A stretch of DNA of 64,000 nucleotides. It comes from Clostridium sporogenes. GTDB taxonomy: Bacteria; Bacillota; Clostridia; Clostridiales; Clostridiaceae. The position numbers and the translations under genes were made by a program. The stretch's first letter is position 1, and every line of letters begins with the position of its first letter. The stretch spans positions 1,922,001 through 1,986,000 of the forward strand of contig NZ_CP011663.1 in assembly GCF_001020205.1 (NCBI RefSeq), read 5' to 3'. The notes below the pieces were generated by a model that saw only the letters and a list, made by a program, of their open reading frames with translations, was not told where the DNA came from and did not search any database. Shown piece after piece: positions 34,580-42,116 of this stretch.

Positions 34580-35050
34580 ATGAATATGAGTTTGGAAAGT
34601 GTAAAAAAACAATTCACAGATGAAAACTTAAATCTCAAAATATTAGAATTTGATGAAAGTACAGCTACAGTAGAATTAGCAGCAAAAGCTTTAGGAGTAG
34701 AACAGGGTCAAATAGCAAAAACTTTAGCTTTTCATGTTAAGGGAGAAAATATGCTTATAGTAGCTAAAGGCGATGCTAGAATAGATAATAAAAAGTTTAA
34801 AGCTCATTTTAATGGAAAGGGTAAAATGATGACTCCAGAGGCAGTATTAGAAGTAACAGGTCATGTCATTGGAGGAGTATGTCCTTTTGGGCTTGAAAAT
34901 CCTATAGATATATATTTAGATCAATCATTAAAAGAATTTGAAAAAGTATACCCTGCAGCAGGCAATGCAAATACTGCAGTAGAAGTAACCTTAGATGAGC
35001 TAGAAGGTATAACTAAGGGGTTATGGATTGATGTGTGTAAACAACTTTAA
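34580..35050 (+). CDS. YbaK/EbsC-family trans-editing deacylase
   Basis: The protein (156 residues) is a single YbaK/ProX-type domain: ATVELAAKALGVEQGQIAKTLAFHV, then the substrate-pocket lysine region VAKGDARIDNKKFKAHF and GHVIGGVCPFGLENPIDIYLD. Relatives hydrolyse mischarged tRNA (Cys-tRNA(Pro) or Ala-tRNA(Pro)); the Gly-Gly-x-x-Pro-Phe-Gly loop is characteristic. The upstream TTG at 34550 lacks a site, while AAGAAGGTG positions the ATG at 34580 (or 34586). It stands alone. Confidence 0.88.
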   Translation: MNMSLESVKKQFTDENLNLKILEFDESTATVELAAKALGVEQGQIAKTLAFHVKGENMLIVAKGDARIDNKKFKAHFNGKGKMMTPEAVLEVTGHVIGGVCPFGLENPIDIYLDQSLKEFEKVYPAAGNANTAVEVTLDELEGITKGLWIDVCKQL

Positions 35051-35200
35051 TATATTAAAATTTATAATATTTTACGTAAATATAAAATATAACAATTTAA
35101 TATATAAAGTTTTATATATTAAAAGTGTGAAAGATCTTATATACTACTTTAGAAGGATTGGTATTACAGAGTGGAATCATAAGATAAAGTTTATTTTATA

Positions 35201-35336
35201 AAGATGGTATCTCAAAATAGATTTAATTTTGATGGAGCTAGGTTTGGAACTTTTTAGCAAAATAAATTTGTTGATAAAGTATACTTTTGCCATAGCGGTG
35301 CTAAATTAAGCCTATTTTATTTCGAGACATCATCTT
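35201..35336. repeat. imperfect inverted-repeat element, copy C
   Basis: AAGATGGTATCTCAAAATAG at the left pairs imperfectly with the right end ...ATTTTATTTCGAGACATCATCTT. The interior is longer than in copies A and B and includes GGAGCTAGGTTTGG. It lies in a gene-free region after the ybaK-like gene. Confidence 0.55.
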
Positions 35337-35702
35337 ATTTAGTTTGTATTATTTTTACATTTTTATGACAAATTAAAATCAATATATAAGGTTATACTTA
35401 TTATATATATAATTAAATAACTATTTTATTATTATTATAGATTATAGTAATATTATAATTGAGAAATTATAGGAGGTTATATAATTTTTATTTAAAAATT
35501 ATGAAAGTAATCTTAGATTAAAAAGTTTTAAGTTTTTTACAAAGACTAATTTAATAATGGAACAAAATAGAAGGGGAGGTGAACTGTTGCTTTAATACTT
35601 AGATATTTTATATTTATTTTAGTACTAAATTAATAAAAATCTATATTTAAAAATAATTTTAAAGCTGAAATAATTATAAAAAGGCTAGTTTAAAGTCAAC
35701 TA
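35337..35702. other. intergenic region with two orphan ribosome-binding sites
   Basis: After the repeat, AGGAGG at 35471-35476 and GGGGAGGTGA at 35574-35583 look like strong ribosome-binding sites, but each opens only frames of a few codons. The downstream sulfite-reductase-like gene itself lacks such a site. No recognisable protein relic was found in the frames I read. Confidence 0.4.
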
Positions 35703-36566
35703 ATGAAAATGATAAGTAAAAATGAGATTGCAAAACTTAAAGGTGAAGGATTTTTAGCTCAAAAACAAGAAGGATATTTTTCTGTAAGAATATTAAGTAG
35801 AGCGGGGAATTTTACTTCTAAACAGATTATAAAATTGGCAGAAATAGCAGATAATTATGGGAAAGGCTATTTAGGAGTGACTACAAGATTAGCTACAGAA
35901 ATTCCTTGGATTAAATACGAAGATATAGAAGCAGTAAAAAAAGAAATAGTATCTAGTGGTATGTCCCATGGAGGTACAGGTAAAAGAGTGAGACCTTTAG
36001 TATCTTGTAAGGGTACCGTTTGTGTTCATGGATTATATGATACACAAAAACTTTGTGGTGAGCTTCATGATAAATATTTTGGATATGAACTGCCATCAAA
36101 ATTTAAAATAACTTTAGTAGGGTGTCCTAATAATTGTGCTAAGGCATCTATTAATGATATAGGAATTATGGGACAAGCATACGTGGAATTCAATAAAGAA
36201 AAATGTAAAGCCTGTGGTATATGTACTAAATCCTGCAGACAAAAGGCTGTTATTGTAGAAAATAAAAAAATAGTATATAAAAGAGACTTATGTGTAAATT
36301 GTGGTAAATGTGCTATAGTTTGCCCTTTTGGAGCTATGACCATTAAAGAGCAAGGATTACAAGTATATCTAGGTGGAAGATTTGGAAGAGAGTATAGAAT
36401 AGGTAATAGGTTAAAGGGATTATACAAAGAAGAGGAAATACCAGATTTAGTACAAAGGATTTTTGATGTATATAGTGAAATGGCAAATCCCGGTGAAAGA
36501 TTAGCTAAAATGATAGAAAGAATAGGATTTGAAAGAGTAGAAGAAGCTATTTTACTACAAAAGTAA
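35703..36566 (+). CDS. sulfite/nitrite-reductase-like protein with siroheme-type and two [4Fe-4S] ferredoxin motifs
   Basis: The 287-residue protein has an N-terminal ferredoxin-like half domain (GYFSVRILSRAGNFTSKQI), then the [4Fe-4S]/siroheme cysteine set: SCKGTVC and CPNNC (about residues 100-145), giving Cys-x4-Cys plus Cys-x3-Cys. Two bacterial ferredoxin clusters follow (CKACGICTKSC and CVNCGKCAIVC, about 162-206). The layout is that of small dissimilatory-sulfite-reductase-like proteins of anaerobes, and resembles AsrC, although no AsrA or AsrB is next to it. It may reduce sulfite or nitrite, or act as an electron carrier. The start codon lacks a Shine-Dalgarno sequence, unlike its neighbours. 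Confidence 0.85.
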   Translation: MKMISKNEIAKLKGEGFLAQKQEGYFSVRILSRAGNFTSKQIIKLAEIADNYGKGYLGVTTRLATEIPWIKYEDIEAVKKEIVSSGMSHGGTGKRVRPLVSCKGTVCVHGLYDTQKLCGELHDKYFGYELPSKFKITLVGCPNNCAKASINDIGIMGQAYVEFNKEKCKACGICTKSCRQKAVIVENKKIVYKRDLCVNCGKCAIVCPFGAMTIKEQGLQVYLGGRFGREYRIGNRLKGLYKEEEIPDLVQRIFDVYSEMANPGERLAKMIERIGFERVEEAILLQK

Positions 36567-36607
36567 GGGACTCACACCAAATATCAAATTTGGTGTGAGT
36601 CCCTTAC
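36563..36607. terminator. perfect 20-bp hairpin overlapping the stop codon
   Basis: Bases 36563-36582 and 36588-36607 are perfect reverse complements around a five-base loop. The arm includes the TAA stop of the upstream gene. There is no T tract on the plus side. It separates the convergent sulfite-reductase-like and cheV genes. Confidence 0.7.
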
Positions 36608-36638
36608 GATTTGGATTTTCTGTTTAATTAGTGAGGTC

Positions 36639-37532
36639 TTATTCTATATAATTATCTATTATACTTACTAATTCACCTATATCTGGTTTACTTAATTGAG
36701 CATCTGCTCCTACAGAGGTTCCTTTATGTTTTAAATCATTTGTAATTAAAGAGGAAAATATTATAACAGGAAGTCTTTTAAGTATCGGGTGTTCTTTAAC
36801 TTTTCTTGTAAGAGTATGTCCATCCATTTGGGGCATTTCTATATCTGTAATAAGGATTTGTACATCCTCTGTAAAATCTTCGCCTTTTTTTTCTACTAGT
36901 TCAAGTAATTTGTCTAAAGCTTGCTTTCCATCATCAAATATGGTTAGCTTTTTAAATCCAGCTTTAGTAAGGGTGTCTTTTAAAAGCTTTCTTATTAAGG
37001 AAGAATCATCAGCTAAAAATACTTTAATATGAGATCTATCTTTGTAATCTACATTAACTATTCTTTCTTCACTAATACCTGTACTTGGATTTATATCTGT
37101 AACTATTTTTTCAAAGTCTAGTAATAATATAATCTTATCTTTTAATAATATGTTCCCTATGACCAATGGATTAGCAGCTATGTCATCTGGTTTCAATATT
37201 TTATCCCAACCTATTCGGTGAACAGCTACTATTTCATCTATTTTAAAAGCTACACTAACCCTATTGAACTCACATATAATAGTTTTAAATTTTTTCTTTG
37301 AAGTACTCTTTTGACCCAATATATAAGAAAGGTCTATTAGTGGGAAAATCTTTTCCCTGCATAGAATTAATCCTTCGATAGCTGGATCACTTTGAGGTAC
37401 CTTAGTTACATTATCTACTTCTATTACTTCTTTTACTTTTATAACATTAATAGCATAGTGTTTATTATTAACTAAAAATTCTATTATTTCTACTTCTCCT
37501 GTACCAGATTCTAATAATATATTAGTCTCCAT
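36639..37532 (-). CDS. cheV: CheV-type chemotaxis coupling protein (CheW-receiver fusion)
   Basis: The 297-residue protein joins a CheW-like coupling domain (about 10-150: IEFLVNNKHYAINVIKVKEVIEV, LILCREKIFPLIDL) to a response-regulator receiver (about 165-297: VFLADDSSLIRKLLKDTL, the phospho-acceptor Asp in ILITDIEMPQMDG, and the KPD motif near the end, SKPDIGELV). CheV links receptors to CheA and provides adaptation in Firmicutes. GTGGGG precedes the ATG on the minus strand. It is alone here, but the window holds chemoreceptors and CheX proteins. Confidence 0.94.
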   Translation of the reverse strand: METNILLESGTGEVEIIEFLVNNKHYAINVIKVKEVIEVDNVTKVPQSDPAIEGLILCREKIFPLIDLSYILGQKSTSKKKFKTIICEFNRVSVAFKIDEIVAVHRIGWDKILKPDDIAANPLVIGNILLKDKIILLLDFEKIVTDINPSTGISEERIVNVDYKDRSHIKVFLADDSSLIRKLLKDTLTKAGFKKLTIFDDGKQALDKLLELVEKKGEDFTEDVQILITDIEMPQMDGHTLTRKVKEHPILKRLPVIIFSSLITNDLKHKGTSVGADAQLSKPDIGELVSIIDNYIE

Positions 37533-37905
37533 TTTATTACCCCACTTTCTGGATTATAGCAAAAAAATGCTTATATTTTATTTATTGTATATTTCGTATA
37601 TAAAAAATATTACTTTATATTTTTACTTGTTTTTATGATGAGTTCCATTAATAAGTAATATATAGTGATTACATTATAACATAGTAATTTTGTTCAATAA
37701 ATTAAATGACGGAGAAGTTTATAAATTTTAATATTAAAAATAATTAGGTGATACTATGAATTTAAAGTGAATATAGTAATTTAGCTGTATGAGTTGGTTG
37801 GTATAAGATGGATTAATTTCTTGACAAAATGATTTCCTAAGTTTAAACTTATATAAGTTTTTAATTATAAATATAATTTATATACATTATATAAAGGAGA
37901 ATAAT
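37533..37905. other. 373-base divergent intergenic region
   Basis: It holds the promoters for cheV (minus) and the DEAD-box gene (plus, see 37821-37849). No frame of interest. Confidence 0.5.
37821..37849 (+). promoter_or_regulatory. promoter of the first DEAD-box helicase gene
   Basis: A perfect TTGACA (37821-37826) and TAAACT (37844-37849) are 17 bases apart, about 57 bases ahead of the start codon. Confidence 0.6.
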
Positions 37906-39171
37906 ATGAATGATTCATTTGATAAATTAAATTTGGAGCCTAAATTAATTGAGGGACTAAAAAAGTTAAATATAAATATACCTACAGAAATTCAAGAAAA
38001 GACTATACCTTTAGCTATGGAAAATAAAGATATAATAGGTCAGTCAGAAACAGGTACTGGAAAAACTTTAGCTTACCTATTGCCTATATTTAAAAAAATA
38101 AATACAGAAAAAAGAGAAATGCAAGCTATTATATTAGCTCCTACTCATGAATTAGCTATGCAGATAAATAATGAGATAAAAAATATATCTTCAAATTCAA
38201 ATATGGATGTAAAATCTATGGCTATAATAGGAGAGGCAAATATAAAAAGACAGATTGAAAAATTAAAAGAAAAACCACATATTATTGTAGGATCTCCAGG
38301 AAGAATATTAGAGCTTATAAAGAAGAAAAAAATAACTGCGCATACAGTTAAGACTATAGTTATAGATGAAGGGGATAAACTTTTAGATAAAAATAATTTA
38401 AAAGTAGTAAAGGATGTAATAAAGGCAACTTTAAGAGAAAGACAGTTGATGTTATTTTCAGCTACAATAACTGAATCTACTTTAAATATTGCAAAGGATT
38501 TAATGAAGGAACCTCAAATAGTAAAAGTTAAAGAAAAAAATACTGTAAATGAAAATATTAAGCATTTATATATTACTGGAGAACATAGAGAAAGAATTGA
38601 AATTTTAAGGAAACTTATAGCAGCTACAAATCCTAAAAGAGCTATTGTATTTATAAATAGAAATGAAGAAATAGAATTAACTACACTAAAACTTCAATAT
38701 CATAAAATTAAAGCCTATGGCATATATGGTGCTGCAGAAAAAGAACAACGTAAAAAAGCTTTAGAAGATTTTAGATTAGGAAAAATTCAGATATTAGTTT
38801 CATCGGATTTATCCGCTAGAGGACTTGATGTAAAAGACGTAACTCATATATTTAATTTAGATTTACCTGAAAACCCAAAGGAATATTTGCATAGAGTAGG
38901 AAGAACAGGAAGAGCTTCTAAGGAAGGAACTGCTATTTCCATAATAACAGAAAAGGAAATACCATTAGTAAGAAAGTATGAAAAAGAATTTAATATTAAT
39001 ATAGAGGAAAAAAAGATTTATAAGGGAACTTTGATTAATTCTAAAGTAAAAAGCTCCAGCTATCCGAAGAGTAAAAACAAATCTACTTCAGCACATAAAG
39101 ATAATAATAAAAAGAAAAGAAGTAGCTCTATAAATAAATCAAAAAACAACCATAAAAAGAAAAAGTATTAA
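37906..39171 (+). CDS. DEAD-box-family RNA helicase with DEGD motif II
   Basis: The 421-residue helicase has the full core: Q-motif region PTEIQEKTIPLA, Walker A SETGTGKT, PTHELA for motif Ia, GSPGR, motif II VIDEGDKLL, SAT, motif V SSDLSARGLDV and HRVGRTGRA. Motif II reads Asp-Glu-Gly-Asp, not DEAD; the first two acidic residues are the essential ones, so ATPase activity is likely retained. The tail (about 365-421) is Lys/Ser/Asn-rich and probably binds RNA. AAAGGAGA precedes ATG. It likely serves in RNA remodelling or cold adaptation. Confidence 0.92.
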   Translation: MNDSFDKLNLEPKLIEGLKKLNINIPTEIQEKTIPLAMENKDIIGQSETGTGKTLAYLLPIFKKINTEKREMQAIILAPTHELAMQINNEIKNISSNSNMDVKSMAIIGEANIKRQIEKLKEKPHIIVGSPGRILELIKKKKITAHTVKTIVIDEGDKLLDKNNLKVVKDVIKATLRERQLMLFSATITESTLNIAKDLMKEPQIVKVKEKNTVNENIKHLYITGEHRERIEILRKLIAATNPKRAIVFINRNEEIELTTLKLQYHKIKAYGIYGAAEKEQRKKALEDFRLGKIQILVSSDLSARGLDVKDVTHIFNLDLPENPKEYLHRVGRTGRASKEGTAISIITEKEIPLVRKYEKEFNINIEEKKIYKGTLINSKVKSSSYPKSKNKSTSAHKDNNKKKRSSSINKSKNNHKKKKY

Positions 39172-39182
39172 TTTAATAATAT

Positions 39183-39228
39183 AAAAAGGTGGTGCCTTAA
39201 AATAAAAGTTATTTTCAGGCGCCTTTTT
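39183..39228 (+). terminator. terminator after the first DEAD-box gene
   Basis: AAAAAGGTGGTGCCTTAAAATAA and its near-complement (small bulge) end in GCCTTTTTGTTTT. Confidence 0.7.
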
Positions 39229-39344
39229 GTTTTAAAAATATAAAGAGTGGTAATGTATTATTAAGTATAAAATATTACTTATATATACAAAATAATAATA
39301 AACATTAGTAAAATAATTAAATATATATAAATATGAGAATTATA

Positions 39345-39353
39345 TGGTATAAT
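39345..39353 (+). promoter_or_regulatory. extended -10 promoter of the cvfB-like gene
   Basis: TGGTATAAT at 39345-39353 is identical to boxes ahead of ybaK, the leucine-rich gene and lexA. It is 138 bases before the start codon. The 39172-39491 gap holds nothing else I can support beyond this and the terminator. Confidence 0.5.
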
Positions 39354-39491
39354 GTATAAGTTATACTTATGTAGGTAAATATATTCAGTGGAAATTGTGG
39401 CAAATAATTAATAATTTTAAAAATTATTGTTTAATATAAATAGATTATTTTATATAAATAGTATTAAATTAATTAATAAAGAAGGTGCAGT

Positions 39492-40328
39492 ATGATAAAG
39501 TTAGGTGAAATACAAAAGTTAGAAATAATAAGAGAGGCTCCTATGGGAGTATATTTAAATTCTAAAGAGGATAAAAGTGAAAATGATATATTATTACCTG
39601 GAAAGCAAGTGCCTAAAGATGCTAAAATAGGTGACGAAGTAGAAGTCTTTGTTTATAGGGATTCAGAAGATAGGATGATAGCTACCATAAATAGACCTAA
39701 AATAACTATTGGAGAAATAGCTCCTTTAAAGGTTGTAGAAAAAACTAAAATGGGAGCTTTTTTAGATTGGGGACTAGAAAGAGATTTATTTTTACCCTTT
39801 AAAGAACAAACTTACGGTATACAGGAAGGAATGGAATGTTTAGTTTATTTATACATAGACAAAAGTGATAGATTATGTGCTAGTATGAATGTATATAGAG
39901 TATTAAGTACAGAATCCCCTTACAAAGAAAATGACGAAGTTAAAGGATTTATATATGATATAAAAAGAGAAATAGGTGCTTTTGTTGCTGTAGACGATGA
40001 ATACCATGGATTAATACCTAAAAATGAATTATATGGGAAGTTTAGATATGGAGATATAGTGGAGGCTAGAGTAACTAAAGTAAAGGAAGATGGTAAACTA
40101 GATTTAAGCATTAGAAAAAAAGCATATAAGCAAATGGATGAGGATGTAGATGCTATTTTAGAAAAGTTAAATTCTAATGGCGGTAAGCTTTATTTAAATG
40201 ATAATAGTGATCCAAGAGCTATAAAGGAACTTTTGAACATGAGTAAAAATGCATTTAAAAGAGCAGTAGGAAGACTTTTAAAAGAAGGTAAAATAGAATT
40301 TATTGAAAAGGGCATTAAGCTTAAATAA
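39492..40328 (+). CDS. cvfB: CvfB-family S1-domain RNA-binding protein
   Basis: The 278-residue protein has three S1-like OB segments and a winged-helix end, the design of CvfB (Staphylococcus virulence regulator) and YitL of Bacillus. Seen: LGEIQKLEIIREAPMGVYLN at the start, KTKMGAFLDWGLERDLFLPF in the second, KREIGAFVAVDDEYHGLIP in the third, and the C-terminal LNMSKNAFKRAVGRLLKEGKIEFIE helix-turn-helix. It binds RNA and probably affects expression post-transcriptionally; it sits between two DEAD-box helicase genes but not in an obvious operon with them. GAAGGTG precedes the ATG. Confidence 0.9.
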   Translation: MIKLGEIQKLEIIREAPMGVYLNSKEDKSENDILLPGKQVPKDAKIGDEVEVFVYRDSEDRMIATINRPKITIGEIAPLKVVEKTKMGAFLDWGLERDLFLPFKEQTYGIQEGMECLVYLYIDKSDRLCASMNVYRVLSTESPYKENDEVKGFIYDIKREIGAFVAVDDEYHGLIPKNELYGKFRYGDIVEARVTKVKEDGKLDLSIRKKAYKQMDEDVDAILEKLNSNGGKLYLNDNSDPRAIKELLNMSKNAFKRAVGRLLKEGKIEFIEKGIKLK

Positions 40329-40331
40329 AAG

Positions 40332-40386
40332 AAAGAGCATCTGCTATATTGGATCTAACCAAAGGTAGATGCTTTTATTTAATTAA
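40332..40386 (+). terminator. terminator after cvfB
   Basis: AAAGAGCATCT and AGATGCTTTT pair (one bulge), and TTTTATTT follows. Confidence 0.65.
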
Positions 40387-40506
40387 ACTAAGCAAAATTT
40401 TTGTAGTTTAAAATTATGGAATTTGTGTAAAGATTTTTATTTAATTTAAATGTAAATATATTAACTACAATAAAGAATTATATAAAATAAAAATGAGGTT
40501 GAGTTT

Positions 40507-41952
40507 ATGAATAAATTAACTTTTGAAAATTATAAATTAAGTGATGAAATATTAAAATCCCTGGGAAAACTAGGATATAAAAATCCCTCTGAGGTACAAA
40601 AACAAGTTATACCACTAATATTAAAGGATAAGGATATTATAGTAAAATCTGAAACCGGTAGCGGTAAGACTGCGGCTTTTTCCATACCTGTCTGTGAAAA
40701 ATTAGAGCTAGAAGAAAAGGATCCTCAAGTATTAGTACTTACCCCTACTAGAGAATTAGCTCTTCAAATTAAAGAGGAAATATCAAATATAGCGTTATAT
40801 AAAAGATTAAGATGTACAGCGATTTTTGGCAAGCAACCTATGAGTCTTCAAAAAAGGGAACTAAAACAAAGGGTACATTTAGTTGTGGGTACTCCCGGTA
40901 GAACTTTAGATCATATAGAAAGAGAAAATTTGAATTTAAAAAAGATAAAATATTTTATTTTAGATGAAGCAGATGAAATGCTTAATATGGGATTTATAGA
41001 TCAAGTAGAGGCTGTTATCAAAAGATTACCCAAAAATAGAGTAACTATGTTATTTTCAGCTACTATACCAGATAAAATAGAGAATTTATGTAAAAGATAT
41101 ATGAATAATCCAGAAAAAATAAATATAAATCCAGAAAATATAACTACAAAAACTATAAATCAATGTTATTATGAAGTAGATGAAAAAAACAAATTTTCCC
41201 TTTTACAGAAAATAATATATAAAGAAGTAGTAGATAATTCTATTATATTTTGTAATACAAGAGAAAAGGTAGATGAAATATTAAAGTATATGAAGAAAGA
41301 AGGTTTTAACGCTATTGCTTTACATGGTGGGATGGAACAAAAGGATAGATTAGAAACTATGAAAAAATTTAAACAGGGAGAATTTCAGTTTTTAGTATGT
41401 ACAGATGTAGCAGCTAGAGGTATTCATATAGAAAATATAAGCCATGTTATAAACTATGAAATGCCTTATGAAAAGGAAAGTTATGTTCATAGAATAGGTA
41501 GAACAGGAAGAGCAGGAAAAGAAGGAGTATCCATAACCTTTATAGAGCCTAACAAAGTTAGATTTTTAAAAGATATAGAAGATTATATAGATAAAGAAAT
41601 ATCTAAAAGGGAAGAACCTTCTTTAGAGGAGGTAAATAAGGGTAAAAAAATATTTGAAGAAAATATAAAAGATAGGCTTAAGATAAAAGTACAAAAAGAT
41701 AATAAAAAACAAAAGGATATTACTAAAATATATATAAGTGCAGGAAGAAAGAAAAAAATTAGACCAGGAGATATTGTAGGTGCTATTACTAGTATAGAAA
41801 CCATTAATGTAGATGATATAGGTATAATAGATATACAGGATAATCACTCCTATGTAGATATATTAGAAGGAAAAGGAAATATAGTACTTAAAGCTAGTGA
41901 AAATATGAAAATAAAAGGGAAAAAAGTAAGAATACAAAGAGCGATAAAATAA
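40507..41952 (+). CDS. dbpA: DEAD-box RNA helicase DbpA/YxiN-like
   Basis: The 481-residue helicase has the standard DEAD core (SETGSGKT, PTRELA, VVGTPGRTLDHIE, FILDEADEMLNMGF, SAT, HRIGRTGRA) followed by a C-terminal RNA-binding domain of DbpA/YxiN type (about 405-480: ITKIYISAGRKKKIRPGDIVGAI...GDIQDNHSYVDIL), which in relatives recognises hairpin 92 of 23S rRNA. It therefore probably acts in large-subunit ribosome assembly. GTPGRT at motif Ib is a mark of the group. GAGGTTG precedes the ATG. Confidence 0.92.
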   Translation: MNKLTFENYKLSDEILKSLGKLGYKNPSEVQKQVIPLILKDKDIIVKSETGSGKTAAFSIPVCEKLELEEKDPQVLVLTPTRELALQIKEEISNIALYKRLRCTAIFGKQPMSLQKRELKQRVHLVVGTPGRTLDHIERENLNLKKIKYFILDEADEMLNMGFIDQVEAVIKRLPKNRVTMLFSATIPDKIENLCKRYMNNPEKININPENITTKTINQCYYEVDEKNKFSLLQKIIYKEVVDNSIIFCNTREKVDEILKYMKKEGFNAIALHGGMEQKDRLETMKKFKQGEFQFLVCTDVAARGIHIENISHVINYEMPYEKESYVHRIGRTGRAGKEGVSITFIEPNKVRFLKDIEDYIDKEISKREEPSLEEVNKGKKIFEENIKDRLKIKVQKDNKKQKDITKIYISAGRKKKIRPGDIVGAITSIETINVDDIGIIDIQDNHSYVDILEGKGNIVLKASENMKIKGKKVRIQRAIK

Positions 41953-42116
41953 ATAAAGGTTATTATGATTATTGATTAAATAATACAAATCAGAATAATT
42001 TAATATATATATATAATATTTGGATATTATATATAGGAATTTATTAAGAAATTAGATATATATACGATAATTATTTTAAAATGAAAATTTTTTAACTTTT
42101 AAAATTTAATAAGGGG

